Counted from the first letter of the stretch, positions 1 through 10,924 are shown. The stretch is 64,000 bases of DNA from Undaria pinnatifida (GCA_012845835.1 JABAKD010000028.1:503501-567500); one strand, 5' to 3'. Notes: generated by a model not told the origin, from the letters alone. Made by a program: numbers and translations.

Positions 1-567
1 GGAACGAGTGTCATTGTCTTGTTTTTGTTTTCTCTTGTTCAGTTTGATTGTTTTTGACTCACGGGTTTGTTCACCTGGTTGCACATTATACTTTCACTCT
101 TAACGCCTTTTTATTAACTGGAAACCCTTTTTTTTTGGGGGGGGGGGGATATATTACTTGGAATTAGTATAGGGTGGGGTTTGGGGGCTCTGAAAACAAG
201 GAAGAAAATGTTTTTTTTTTCAGGGTGAGAAGTTCGCATAAGAGCTCAGAACACAAAAAAAAAGGGGTCCGTCCACCTTTATGTAGACCAGATGAAACTA
301 TAACACGGCTCATCGGGCAGGCTGCAAGTACTATTTACGGGGGAACATAGTAAATGGGACCTACGGTACTCACAAAAACGTATATATTTAACTATTTTTA
401 CTAGGAATATTTGGTTCTATTTACTATGGTCTTCCGCAATAGATCTTATAACATACACTGTTGGTAGCATGTATGTGGTGACTGTATGCCCATCGTGGCA
501 CTCACCGAGCCCCGTCAAAATACTAAAAAAACTAGACAGTAGTAGATAGATATAATGGCAATAAGGT
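1..567. other. Intergenic, no gene seen
   Basis: Low-complexity sequence with G, T and A homopolymer runs. Apart from the MITE remnant at 100-197 I see no coding exon, RNA gene or tandem array. Confidence 0.5.
100..197 (+). mobile_element. Decayed copy of the 89-bp TTAA MITE
   Basis: Starts with TTAA and keeps the family order: CTGGAAACCC, a G run, TACTTGGAATTAGTATAGGG, then GGGGGCTCT. The right terminus is degenerate and the internal G run is expanded. See 53009-53097 for an intact copy. Confidence 0.6.
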
Positions 568-670
568 TCGACGCGTGCCACGATAGATGTACTAAGGTAT
601 ACCGTCTTTTGGCGTAAATGGTTTTCTGAATGGCGGGCGGCTCCTCAACCCCCAAAAATCGTCGGAAAAA
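568..670 (-). repeat. Dispersed family E, reverse copy
   Basis: The reverse complement carries the family marks CCGACGATT, CATTCAGAAA, CCATTT.CGCCAAAA and CGGTATACCTTA, followed by TATCGTGGCACGCGTC. The same order occurs at 1803-1900, 2090-2195, 13878-14060 and around 17650-18090. No coding capacity. Confidence 0.6.
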
Positions 671-1164
671 AAATCGCCATTTATTTTGTTTTGCAATGAT
701 GATTATCGTTCGGGGTGTAAAATACCTAAGTTGGCCATGGGATTTTTCATGCTCCCGGTGTATCATCCTCTAGCAGTTTCATTTTCTCTCCAAAATAAAA
801 ACAGTTGTTGAGGGGTCGGAGAGGTGGCCATTAAGCTCTCTCAAGTTGAGAAACACCTCAGAAAAAAAAAGTGAGTGTACACCTCACTGACGTAGCACGC
901 GTCGCGTCGGTCGGCGCGACGTAAGTCAGCGCGCTCCTAGGAGTCATCCACCCATCCAACCGTAAGAGGTTGCAGTTTTCGGCCATTTTTTGGGGGGGGG
1001 CAAATGTTTTCTTCTGGTGGTGAGGAGGAACTACCACCGTTTTTTTTCAGTCTAATGCTTTGACGAGTGCAGCGCAGCGTTAGAAGTAGTAGTTTTTAGG
1101 TGAGTAGCGCATGTCGTCGGAGGAAGCCTTGGTCTCGAGTTAAGTAGTTGCTTTGCAGGATTAG
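671..1164. other. Intergenic, nothing recognised
   Basis: No convincing open frame, RNA or repeat. Short CpG-rich patch at 895-930 (GTCGCGTCGGTCGGCGCGAC). Confidence 0.4.
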
Positions 1165-1440
1165 GTCGTTCTACGGTAGCTCCCCCAACTTTTCTTTGAC
1201 GAAATCGCCGGTTTTGAAACCAGCTCCCGGCCGAATCTGCTGAGATACGGTGCCCCCTGGCGACCCGATAGTCCTTTGCAAATCAGAAAATAAATGAAGA
1301 GGCCCAGTTTTCATAGCGTTCCTTCCTCGTGTCGAGCGGAGCCATGGCACGTTCTTTTAAGAAAAACTCTGGTTTTGAGGTCGGGAGGGGGCTATCGTAG
1401 AATCCGTCGGGTAGTAGCGCATGGATTCGTTGGTCGGCGC
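1165..1440 (+). repeat. Dispersed family B, copy 1
   Basis: Shares with 2365-2640 and 12545-12860 the ordered blocks TTCTACGGTAG, CCAGCTCCCGGCCG, CTTCCTCGTGTCGAGC, ACGTTCTTTTAAGAAAA and TATCGTAGAATC, separated by variable spacers and a G run. The open frames that cross it are not conserved between copies, so it is not treated as a gene. Confidence 0.65.
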
Positions 1441-1802
1441 GGGTGGGCTAATGTTACGGTATTCCCCCTGGGAGCCTCTAACAAGGCGTAAGATATGGGA
1501 TACGTACGGCTGGATATACAAAAAGGGTTTTCTCATACACATGCCTTTTGAAAGGCATGTGCGTACATGGGAAACAGGGGATGAGTGACGCTCGCGACGA
1601 TAGAGGCGCGCGCGACCTTGTTTTTTTTTCCGAGAAAGTTCCACACAAATTCGGAGAGCTTTCAAGAGACCTCTGGAGCCCAAAAAGAGTGACATTTGGT
1701 TGGAGTAAAAAATAATAAGATTTGGTGCACCGCGCGGATGATGAGTAACCCGCGACCCGGCCGGGGTACACGACGAGAATGATCCGTGGGCAAAAAAAAA
1801 AA

Positions 1803-1900
1803 TGGCGAAATTTCCGACGATTCTTGGGTTGAGAATCCCCGTCATTCAGAAAATATGTTTCCGCCAAATATCGGTATACCTTAACACCTCTATCGTAATA
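1803..1900 (+). repeat. Dispersed family E, copy without insertion
   Basis: Contains CCGACGATTCTTGGGTTGAG directly joined to AATCCCCGTCATTCAG. This uninterrupted form serves as an empty site for the MITE-filled copy at 13878-14060. Confidence 0.65.
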
Positions 1901-1932
1901 GTGTGCGTCAAGAGAACCCTCCCTATACATAC

Positions 1933-1986
1933 TAGCTTCAAGGAATTTTGTCCAAGAAAAGGGTTTCCGGTTGTAAAGGCGTTAAG
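1933..1986 (-). mobile_element. Fragment of the TTAA MITE
   Basis: Reverse-orientation half element: AATTTTGTCC, GGGTTTCCGGTTGTAAAGG, then CGTTAAG. The other half is missing. Confidence 0.5.
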
Positions 1987-2089
1987 ACCTCTCCGACCAA
2001 AAACAACCGACGTGTAATGAAAAATCCCTTGGCCTCTACTAGGTACACAACGAAAACACCACACGCAAGAAAAAAAATGTGTTTTTTTT

Positions 2090-2195
2090 TCCCGGACGAT
2101 TCTTGGGTGTAAGAATCCCCGTCATTCAGAAAACCATTTCCGCCAAAAATCGGTATGCCTTAATACCTCTATATCGTGGCACGTACGTGTCGAGT
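2090..2195 (+). repeat. Dispersed family E, second uninterrupted copy
   Basis: CGGACGATTCTTGGGTGTAAG runs straight into AATCCCCGTCATTCAG, then ACCATTTCCGCCAAAA and CGGTATGCCTTAATACC. Confidence 0.65.
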
Positions 2196-2364
2196 GACCA
2201 ACGCGGAACCTGCCTAGCAGAGAAGCCTGCAAAGGGTAGCCTGTGTCTGTAACAGCCCCCTACTCTTACTTTTAATAATGGATGTGCCTTGGAACGAATG
2301 CCTTCGGAGTCATGTTTCGGGGGCGTGAAGAAAAATGTTGAGATTATTCACGTTAGGATCGAGA

Positions 2365-2640
2365 GCCGTTCTACGGTAGTAGCCTCCCCCCTCCCGGCTT
2401 TTCTTTGACGAGATCGCCGGTTTCATAACCAGCTCCCGGCCGTGTTCTCCCTTGCCGTCGTTTTTGCAAAAAAACAAGAAAAATGTTCGAGAGGATGCTT
2501 TTTTTCATGGCATCCTTCTCGTGTCGAGCAGCCATGAAACGTTCGTTAAAAGAAAATCGCCCGTTTGGGGGCGGGGGCGGGGGGGGGGGGGTGTCGTAGA
2601 ATCAGTCGAAATAATGTACTTCTCTTGGTCGCGAGAACAT
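2365..2640 (+). repeat. Dispersed family B, copy 2
   Basis: Same block order as 1165-1440, including CTTCTCGTGTCGAGCAGCC, AAACGTTCGTTAAAAGAAAA and GTCGTAGAATCAGTCG. A G run of more than 15 bases lies before the last block. Confidence 0.7.
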
Positions 2641-2700
2641 TCCAGCTGCGACTTCTTCCCTCGTCGACTCGAATCGAAACGTGCAACCAATAATGCCCTA

Positions 2701-2977
<277 letters not shown>

Positions 2978-3059
2978 TTCTACCCACAAAAAGGGTCACT
3001 ATTGTATTTATTTATATGTTTATTTCAGGGGGGGGTTCGCAGTAGCTCAGGATCGCTCG

Positions 3060-4079
3060 CGCGAGTGTAACCCCCCTTCATGTACATTCTTTTCTTTGCC
3101 GCCTCTAAACCCCTTTTGTAATTGCACCTCTTTTTTTGGGGGGGGGGCGTTCATACAGCTGACGTTTTTCAATAATTATAAAAAAATAAAAAAAAAGCGA
3201 TCAGATGCGAATCCGCGCAATGGAAACGGTTTAAGTAAGCTGCTCTGGACCTGCGCCGTGAAGTTTGTTTTGTCCGTGAGGCACTACATCAGAGTCACTC
3301 GTGCGAACGAGCGAGCGAACGAGTGGTGAAAACCCGGAAGTGAACACAAGGCGCACCCATGGGGTCAAGATTGGCCGTCGGATTGCACCCGTACCATTTT
3401 TCCAGTTTTTTTCGATGGTCGTGACCAACCCGACCCGCGGATCATGTCAGCAGGAGGAGGAGGGTATCAAAACCTCGCGGGTCGAGTGGGGTCGGGTCAA
3501 GCAAGAGTTGTGTTTGAAAATATAACGGGAAGGGCCGGGCCCTGCCGGGCCCGGCAGGGCCGGGTCGGGTCGGGTCAGAAGGGTCAGAAGGGTCAGAAGG
3601 GTCAGAAGGGTCAGAAGGGTTGAAAAAATCTCGCGGGGTTGGAACGGGTTGTGAATGCCCTGGCTCGACCTGAGCCGTGAAAAAAAACCCTGAAAAAAAA
3701 TCACAAAAGAACAGTTTTACTGAGGTTAAGACAACTGCAGAGCCCCCTCATGTTACGAAACTCTACCAAACATGGGCGCCCCCTCCTCCACAATGTGGCA
3801 CGGAACGACCATTAAGGAGATCCACCGTTAGTAGGACGAATCAGCAAACAACAAGACAGGAGAGCCAAAAAGGCACCCGGCGCTTGCGTTTAAATGACGT
3901 TCGAGTTCCAAGTTTATTTTTGCTGGCTCTGGTCTTTTACAAGGTATACAGAGTCTCAACCGAGCACAGTCGTATCGAAGGAGAGCTCGCCTGAAAGGTG
4001 GCGATGATGCTTTCCTTTCGTGCGTGTGTGATTTCATCCTGTTGACAATAGATCACCCCACGTCACCCACGGGGGCCAG
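3060..4079. other. Intergenic with GC-rich simple repeats
   Basis: Holds a GGGCCGGGCC-type stretch at about 3530-3570, then five copies of the 10-mer GGTCAGAAGG (about 3573-3622). A related GGGTCGAGT/GGGTCGGGTC block is at 36130-36215. No gene seen. Confidence 0.5.
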
Positions 4080-4348
4080 TGTAAGGTTATAGGTGGGGAC
4101 ACAGAGTGCCCCCTGCAGGTTTGCCAATTGAGCAGGTCCTCGGAGAGTACTCACTTTCTTTGTCTTCGTAGAGACGTAGCTTTATTCGATTCCACCAGAG
4201 CCACGGGTACCTTCTGAGATCAGAGGCACGTGCCTCCGAACTATTTCCTAAATTTACCGAATATAAAACGCCAACCTTATCATACGAAACCCGTCCAAAT
4301 TATCTCAAATTCGGATAATTACAGGCCTTTCGAGGCCGTATCTTAACA
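4080..4348 (-). repeat. 3' LTR of the chromovirus
   Basis: On the plus strand it starts TGTAAGGTTATAGGTGGGG and ends CGTATCTTAACA. It matches 10943-11212 and 15350-15618 along its length. The minus-strand sequence just upstream of it is the weak polypurine stretch CAGGGTGGGCTAG, a likely PPT. Confidence 0.92.
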
Positions 4349-5240
4349 CTAGCCCACCCTGATGAGTCGCATATGCAGAAATATGGGAGATTCGGCGAAA
4401 CTCCGGTTCTACGAACTAGACCATGAGTCGAAGATGCGGCTTCTCAAAACCCACTCCCACACCTCTAACGGTCTGGCTATGGAGCCAGGAACACGCGAAG
4501 AAAAGCAGTTGAAATAAACGCAGACCCTACAACAAGGCAAAAGTCACCCATCAACAACCTGCCGCGTGCCGCCGGTGTGGCGGGGGGGGACAGAAAAGGC
4601 TCTACGGCAAACCAATCACAAAAAAGGTAATATGGCGAGGCGAGCCGTCGTCGACATGGAGGGGAACACAGGCGCTAACACAAGGGAGAAGTCATGCGAA
4701 AAACCTCCCGCGGGCCATCGGCATGGCGGGGGGTTAGACGAAGAAACGACAAATACCCGGGATGAAAGGTGGCGACACCTACAGCCCAGCTAGGGGGGAA
4801 AGTGTTTCGTCGAAAAAAACAAAGTAGAACAAATACAATCACACAAAGTATAAAAGATGACACACAGACCCGTACATAGCCCTGTACCACGTGACGCGGG
4901 AACAGGGTACCCTGGTCGCCCCCCGGCTCTGGGCTGAGGAGGACGTCGGCAGGGCGAAATTGAACAATGACGAAAAAGCGACAGACGAAAAAGCGACAGC
5001 CCTGCGCCTCAGATAGCGGCGTTTTACCCGAACCCTGGCCCGGCACTGAGCAGGGGGTTCGGCAGGACAAGAAAAAGAAAAAAATGGAAAGAACCGCCCC
5101 AAAACCCGACGAAGACCCTCAGGACACTAAGAACAACCCAAAGACAAAGACGCAAACCTCATAACTCCCAAAAATGAATCACTATCGAGGAGCGGTGGCG
5201 GCTTGAAAGTCAACTGGCCGCGGCCGCGCCTCGAGATTCG
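4349..5240 (-). other. 3' noncoding part of the chromovirus
   Basis: Between the pol stop and the 3' LTR. It is repeated in the opposite orientation at about 14444-15349, including two GCCGGTGTGGCGGGGGGG-like blocks in the second copy. The open frames here are not conserved between the two copies, so I call it untranslated. Confidence 0.7.
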
Positions 5241-5242
5241 CC

Positions 5243-5480
5243 TACGTTACGTTGAAATTCCCCGAGGAAACGCACTGGCAATGTGAACTTGCAGGCACCA
5301 AGAGCCTCGTACGGCTCCCGCCGAAGTCGTGTAGCGCGCCGGGGGAAGAGGAAGTTTAATCGGTCCCGGGTCGTCCAGAAAGCGGACCTGGTATACCTTG
5401 TCCTCGGTGGTGCTCGCGCTGATTTTTCAAAGCCACCATAACCCATCGTCTCCCTTGTACCAAAAGTGGGCTTCCTTAAG
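5243..5480 (-). pseudogene. Tudor-like C-terminal tail of the polyprotein, with stop
   Basis: The minus-strand frame contains YKGDDGLWWL, a TGA stop, then KISAS, YQVRFLDDPGPIKLPLPP, ARYTTSAG and GSWCLQVHIASAF. The pattern (Asp-Gly, two Trp, then V-R-F-L-D-D-P) resembles the Tudor/SH3-like tail seen after the chromodomain in stramenopile Ty3 elements; that comparison is from memory. The in-frame TGA shows decay. The next in-frame stop is followed by the noncoding 3' region. Confidence 0.6.
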
Positions 5481-5648
5481 GAGTACCGTGTCGTGGTATC
5501 GACGGAGCCAATCGGCGCGGGGAACACAGGCGTAGCCCGGCGCTAGGAGACGTTCCCCGTTGTTGCGGGAGAGCTCGCGCTGTGCCGCCCCGATCCGCAT
5601 TCGGCGGTAAAGGCGGTTGGTTTCTCGGTACTGGTCCGGGGTTCCGGC

Positions 5649-7148
5649 TCAACAACGCAGGATGTGGGAGCGGGAGAGGTGGAGGTCCATTTCCCGCTCC
5701 CAGGAAGGTTCGGGGAGTCCCGCCCAATGCGTCTTGTATATCACCGCGATGACGCCACCTCGCCCCCGTACCGACTGATGACCAGTGATCTGTTCCACCT
5801 CCAGCCGTTGGAGGGGAGTCGAAACGTTGTCTTGAGTGACGTGGTACGGCAGGGACTTCTTGGAAAAATTGTTGAGCACGTACTGCGTCAGCCCCGCCAG
5901 TAGGTATTTAGGCATGTCCCCGCTGTCGTGGGGGTTGGCGCAGGGTTTACAGTGTTCGATGGCCACACGCCGACAAACGTCCGAACCGGGCAGGTCGGAA
6001 GGGAGATCCAAATAGAGGAGGTTTCTCCCGAGCGGCGAACCGTCCGGGGTCTCGGCGGCGGAGCAGGGACCGACGGCCAGGACCTTGTACGAGCCCGTCC
6101 AGTTAAGCGCGAGTTTGGCCTTGAGTACCTTGGCGTCGGTGTTCGCCTTTACACCCTGGCGGATGGTAGAGGCAGAATTGTACACCCATGCCCAACCACC
6201 CACAACGAAGTTAGGTGCTGGACGCAGCGCGTCGGTGAGGGCGGAGTTTCTACGGTCAACACGGGAAACGGTGAGGGCGTGGTGTGCGCGGACAATGTCG
6301 TTCACGCGCTTTTGTCGGTCGGTGGCCAAGTCGCAATAGGCCAGGTGGTCACGGGCCAGACTCTGGTGTCCCACGACACCAGTGCGGTCGAAAACCGTCA
6401 GGGGGAGCCGTGGGAGTCTGCCGATGTTGACCTCGTTGGGCGCCAGACTCGTCGCCGCGCTGAAGGAGTTGTTGTAAGTGAATTCTACGTGGGGCAGATG
6501 CAAGTGCCATCCGTCTTGTCGCTCGTTGACGGCCATAGCCAGCATTTGGGCCATAGTGTGGTTCACCCGCTCAACGCCCCCGTTACAGTTGGGATGATAG
6601 GAGCTTGTAGCAAGCTTGTGCACACCCAACAGCTGATGTACAGTTTGTGAAAGCTTGGAGCAGAACTGCAGCCCGTTGTCCGAGAGTATGGTGCGCGGGC
6701 ACCCCCACAAGGGGATGAATTGGTTCATCAAGATATTAGCTGTACCCTCCGCGGTGAACTCAGCGGCAGTGACGGGGAACATGTCGGCCCGACGACTGAA
6801 TCGATCGGTGAACAGCAGGGTGTAGGTGTTGCCTCGTGATGTGACTGGAAGGGGGCCGAGGTAGTCAACACTGACGGCGACACCTGGACCTTCCGGCAGA
6901 GGCATTGTGATGATGGGCCAGCGGACAGTCAGCCGTGAGGTTTTCCGCGCTTGGCACTTCAAGCAGTGGCGAAGCCACCACCGGGTGCACACATTCTTGC
7001 CAATCCACCAATAAAACCGCTCCAGCATGCGCAACGTGGGCGTGGTGCCAAGGTGACAAGAGCCCGTCGAGCGACTGGATTCCATTATCCAAGGGCGCAT
7101 GAGCAGGGGAACGTAGATGCGAACTGGCTTGTCGTTTAGCTCAAGCAA
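5649..7148 (-). CDS. Integrase plus chromodomain of a Ty3 chromovirus
   Basis: A 499-codon frame. Early on, HLGTTPTLRMLERFYWW and HCLKCQ form a zinc-binding region in which the first histidine of the HHCC motif is not visible. The catalytic core follows: Asp in SVDYLGPLP, Asp in TILSDNGLQFC, and Glu in NGGVERVNHTM about 35 residues later, a complete DDE triad. YNNSFSAATSLAPNE is the usual end of the core. The last 50 residues (VIYKTHWAGLPEPSWEREMD, then SRSHILRC) look like a chromodomain, which in this family steers integration to marked chromatin. The first codon is only the first ATG; the true polyprotein started upstream and is broken before it. Two plus-strand frames inside it are shadows. 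Confidence 0.9.
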   Translation of the reverse strand: MLELNDKPVRIYVPLLMRPWIMESSRSTGSCHLGTTPTLRMLERFYWWIGKNVCTRWWLRHCLKCQARKTSRLTVRWPIITMPLPEGPGVAVSVDYLGPLPVTSRGNTYTLLFTDRFSRRADMFPVTAAEFTAEGTANILMNQFIPLWGCPRTILSDNGLQFCSKLSQTVHQLLGVHKLATSSYHPNCNGGVERVNHTMAQMLAMAVNERQDGWHLHLPHVEFTYNNSFSAATSLAPNEVNIGRLPRLPLTVFDRTGVVGHQSLARDHLAYCDLATDRQKRVNDIVRAHHALTVSRVDRRNSALTDALRPAPNFVVGGWAWVYNSASTIRQGVKANTDAKVLKAKLALNWTGSYKVLAVGPCSAAETPDGSPLGRNLLYLDLPSDLPGSDVCRRVAIEHCKPCANPHDSGDMPKYLLAGLTQYVLNNFSKKSLPYHVTQDNVSTPLQRLEVEQITGHQSVRGRGGVIAVIYKTHWAGLPEPSWEREMDLHLSRSHILRC

Positions 7149-7149
7149 G

Positions 7150-7700
7150 CAGCTCGCCCCACAGAGGTGGGTTTGTCAGGCCTTGTTGGCGGCAGTGTTG
7201 GGTTACGGACGAGTAGGACTGTCGTCATCGGTTGTATGTAGTCGACCCTTACACGCCAGCTCCTTGATGTCTGAAAGGGATGGACGCTTGTGCGAGGGGT
7301 AGCACGCCAAGAAGTCGGACGGCAGGACCGATGGCCGGCCGATAGAGACGCAACGCGTCATGGCGTGGCACGTCGGCTCAGCGTGCTTCTCTCGCTTCCA
7401 ATCGACATGTGGATAACGCGCGACGGAATCAGCGAACCGCAATTCAGCAGCGTCGCCGAGGGCGTCCGACCGTGTATGTGCAGTCGGCGTGTCACCAGGA
7501 GAAGGCGTGAGCCGTAAAAGAGGAGTTCCCATGTAGGCTCTGCGTGGTCACGGTCGGACGGTAGTGGCACCGTGCGGATCGGCGAGTCGGCAAGAGCAGG
7601 GGTCGCGGCGGCGGGCGGAGCCGGCCGCGGCCGTGGGACTCGCGGCGGGGCTGTACCTCGTCTGGAAGATGGCCTAGGGGCCCCGCCGGGCTCGAATCCA
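7150..7700 (-). pseudogene. Decayed RNase H-integrase linker
   Basis: No continuous frame. Fragments are rich in Arg, Ser and Thr. By position it corresponds to the linker and the start of the integrase zinc domain. Confidence 0.4.
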
Positions 7701-7704
7701 TAAT

Positions 7705-8484
7705 CTACAGCGGGGGTGCATTACCTGTTGTTGTCGCTGTCCGTTGGTGCGTCGTCGACGACGGAGGGGCTGGAGTGCCAAGCAAGACGGAGACGGACAC
7801 TGTAGTCGAACCGGTGGTCGCGGCGGGGACCGACTCCTGTGTAGAACTCCGGGATAGATAAGTCAGCTGTGCGATGGGCGTCGCTGCAGCCACGGCTTCC
7901 GCGGAGCCCGTGCCGCCCTCGATGGGTATGGCTAAAACAGAAGCGAAAACGGTGTCATCGGCAGGCGAAATCGACCCGCGACCGGTGCAGTCTTCCGTAG
8001 TGGCGACGGGGGCAGAAACACGAGCGATGAATCTCCCCGGGGAAGCAGAAAGGCCGTCAATCCTTATACGTGGCTCGTGTGTGCGAAAGTCGTGAAATGC
8101 AGTAGAGGTGAGAGGGAGCCCACCCAAGACAGCATGTTCAGTGCGGGGCACGAGCCCACCCAAGACAGTGATTTCGGCGAGGGGATCGAGTCCAACCAAG
8201 GCAGTGCTTTCGGTGCGGGGCACGAGCCCACCCGAGACGGTGCTTTCGGCGAGGGGCGCGAGTCCACCCGAATCGACCCCTGGGATCGGCGAAGAGGGAG
8301 CGCGCAGCCCGCCGGTCCGTAGGAGGTAGATACCGCTATCTCCAACGGGGTTGGGGTTTGTCAACCCCCCACGGGGTTGAAGTTTGTCAAGCCACTGCGG
8401 TCGTACTCCGTAGCAGGCTCTGGAAAACGGGTCGGAAAAATCGGCGATGCCGTTGCGCTGCCTTTGCGGTACTCGAGTGTGCAA
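7705..8484 (-). pseudogene. RNase H C-terminus and repetitive tether
   Basis: The 259-codon frame opens with QRQRNGIADFSDPFSR, the usual end of a Ty3 RNase H, then runs into a tether. The tether contains five 12-residue repeats of the type GGL.P..EST.. (about 8115-8295, 36-bp DNA unit). The rest is Ser/Thr/Ala/Pro-rich. The upstream part of RNase H lies in another frame. Confidence 0.65.
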
Positions 8485-8760
8485 TCGAACGCGGTGACGA
8501 ACTCAAGCTACCGTTGGACTCGTGCATTGAGGGTCCCCACTTTGCCAATTTCAATGCTCTCCTGTGTCTTGTGGCCGGAGGATATGTGGAATATTGTTCC
8601 CCACAGTACCCTCGGAGGCGTTTGGGAGCCCAAACAATGCTGCCGGTCCCCAACTCTAGAGGAGTCCAGTGCCTCTCCGAGTCGAGCGTTGCTCGACTGA
8701 TATACGCGATTTTCACAGTGAACGAAACGTCGTCCAGGGTCACAGTACCCCCGACGAAAC
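8485..8760 (-). pseudogene. RNase H domain remnant
   Basis: The minus-strand frame shows IAYISRATLDSERHWTPLEL and GSIVWAPKRLRGY, the centre of a Ty3 RNase H. After that, the homology (DH..LES, then the RKGSANG-like end) continues only through frameshifts into the frame at 8484. No YxDD reverse-transcriptase motif lies within the preceding 250 codons. Confidence 0.75.
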
Positions 8761-8989
8761 AGGGGCCGTGTTCTGACAGCGCAAGGTCAGGGCCGGCGCC
8801 AGAAGCAATCTCCAAAACTCCACGGATTCTTATTGGCCAACGCGCCCGAGAAATAGTTGGAAACGCCAAAGGGGAAGCTTTGCGAGCGCTGGCCGCTGTT
8901 AACGGCCCGGCCGCGGCGCGGACGAGATTTCTTGGTTCTTGCATTCGCAGTGCAGGTGCGGAACCGACTAGGGGAGGCCGGATGCGCCG

Positions 8990-9450
8990 ACCCGGTCTCA
9001 TTGTCGCCAATACCTTCGCGAACGGCAGAAAGTGCCTCACTGAGGAAGTTTTTCCTCTCCTCTGGCATGGGTTGTTGGCCCTGGGACCATGCGCCCGGAG
9101 ACTAATGCCCCACACTAGGTCCAGAGGGCTGGATTCAGCCAGAAGCTTGTTGTCAGAGCTCAAAAGGTGATTTTTTTATGGCTGGATTCTGCGTGAATTT
9201 GGCGTAGGTGCTTGATAACACGACGTTTTGCTTCTCCCTGTCCCCACCACCAGAGTCAAAGTTGCGAACGTCCCGACCAATGCGTTTGTGTGTGCTTGGG
9301 TCAGGCGAAGACATGATGAGCTCCACTGCTCGATGGTCTTGAAAAAGACTGGCCTTTTCGGCCATCATATACTGCTGCGCGCAAGAATATGGCACGTCGT
9401 CCACGACAAACGACGAAGGGGACCACGGTGGAAAATAGGATGGGGGCTGT
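8990..9450 (-). pseudogene. NADAR domain inside the retrotransposon
   Basis: Three frames carry one domain in order. 9404-9175: YMMAEKASLFQDHRAVELIM, then SSPDPSTHKRIGRDVRNFD and YAKFTQNPA. 9163-9060: LLAESSPLDLVWGI and DPR equivalents. 9068-9000: FLSEALSAVREGIG. This is the layout of the NADAR (DUF1768/YbiA-like) family: AEKA..F, P....K.GR.V..F, KF.QNP, L.EASP.D..WGIG, L...L..VR. Characterised NADAR proteins remove ADP-ribose from nucleobases or process riboflavin intermediates; the role in a retroelement is unknown. At least two frameshifts, one at the T7 run near 9172, break this copy. There is no reason to see it as a separate host gene, because it lies between the LTRs in pol orientation. 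Confidence 0.8.
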
Positions 9451-9479
9451 CAGAATAACACCACTTTGTCTGTAGAGTA

Positions 9480-10130
9480 TTCGAGAGAAGGATCAAAAGC
9501 CGTGTTGAAATTTGGGCCTCCAATGTCCCCGTCCAGAAACACCAGGCCGCGGGAGCACGACGCGAATCCGAACCCGCGGTATCTCGCCTCGGGTCTTTCT
9601 TCGCTCGTTGGCGGAAAAGCGCGAGAATTCGCTCTAACTGCGCCCGAAAAATGGTAAAAACCGACGGTGCCAACCCGTCGGTAGCCTCGTTGGACATTTG
9701 TGGGTCTGCAATGTTCCCTTCTGGGAACACCAGTCCTCGGCTCTTTGGGCCTGTAATGTCCCCTTGCGGGAGCACCAGGCCTCGGGAGCAAGATGCGAGT
9801 CCGAACCTGGGGTTTCTCGCCTCGGGTCCTCCTCACTCGCTGGCGGGAACTCGTAAGAAGCCGCCCTCGATGCACCCGAAAAAGACTCCAACACTGACGG
9901 TGCCAACCCGTCGGTAGCCTCGTTGGACATTTGGGTCTGCAATGTCTCCATCTGGGAACACCAGTCCTCGGCTCTTTGGGCCTGTAGTGTCCCCCTCAGG
10001 AACACCAGACCTCGGGAGCACGACGCGAGTCCGAACCCACGGTTTCTCGCGTCGTGGCCTCTTCGCTCGTTAGCGTATAATGCAAGAAACTGCTCTAACT
10101 GCGCCCGCAGGGGCAGGGGCTCTGAGCTGT
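9480..10130 (-). repeat. 233-bp tandem repeats in the gag region
   Basis: About 2.7 units with a period of 230-233 bp. TGCCAACCCGTCGGTAGCCT starts at 9668 and again at 9901; CTCGGGAGCA or its variant starts at 9548, 9781 and 10011. The minus-strand translation (EATDGLAPSV..., SRKGTLQAQRAEDWCSQ) is partly open across units, so the repeat may have been coding, perhaps a coiled-coil gag segment. No zinc knuckle was seen. Confidence 0.85.
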
Positions 10131-10924
10131 TTCTGATTGACGAGAGGCGCGATTATTCCGTAAATTTACGGGAATAGCGTCCAGCTGATCAGGCTGGAGG
10201 TCGTGGTGTCACCACTGGCCCGTCGCGCAGTGTCGGATCTTCTTCCTGTGCCACTGGGGCAGACGTAGCCTGAAACACGTGGGTTAGCGTGTTAAAAGAC
10301 GAAGCAGGGTCCGTAGACCCTGTGGGCGTCTTCTGGAGCGGGGCTCGGGCAAGTGGCAACAATGTTTTTACCCAAGGAGGCTCTTGTGCGTCATGCCTCT
10401 TGGAGAAGGGAGACGAGGTAGCTGAATTTGTCGACTACTCCTTGATGGAAAAAAAAAAGGACTGAGCGCCCGCTGCTATCGCAAGCAAACACCGGATCGA
10501 GCCTCACAAAAGATCTCGGTGTTTTAGTGTTGGCCTTCCCTCACCTCAAATCGACCGCCACCTCGTGGTCAGAAAAAGTGTTCGAGGGTCGACCGCCCCA
10601 CACCTCAAACCGACCGCCACCGCCTGGTCAGGGAGAGGGGGGGATGAACACGTACGCGTAAAAAGGCGACGTGCCGTCACCGCAGCTATATTGTTGCGCG
10701 ACGCATGCCTGGGAGGGGGGCGCGCAAAGCGCAGGCTCCCGTGCCATGGTCGATGGGGGCGGCGTTTGAAGCGCGTACCCCCGTCGCTGAGTTTATGCCA
10801 CGGCTGAGGGAAACGGCGCTGGAAGCGCGGTTCCCGTCGCCGAACTCAGACCATGACCGAGGGGAACGTCGCTGGAAGCGCGCGTTCTCGCCGTCGAAAA
10901 AAAGAGAAAGAAAAAATTACCTGG
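10131..10924 (-). other. 5' internal part of the chromovirus, no domain recognised
   Basis: Lies between the primer-binding site and the tandem repeats, where the leader and gag start would be. I see no long frame or capsid motif. Confidence 0.4.

Noticed and set aside
5928-6650. 240-residue plus-strand frame
   Set aside because: It is the antisense shadow of the integrase frame, which has the DDE triad and chromodomain.
8358-9170. 270-residue plus-strand frame
   Set aside because: Antisense to the RNase H and NADAR remnants; no domain of its own.
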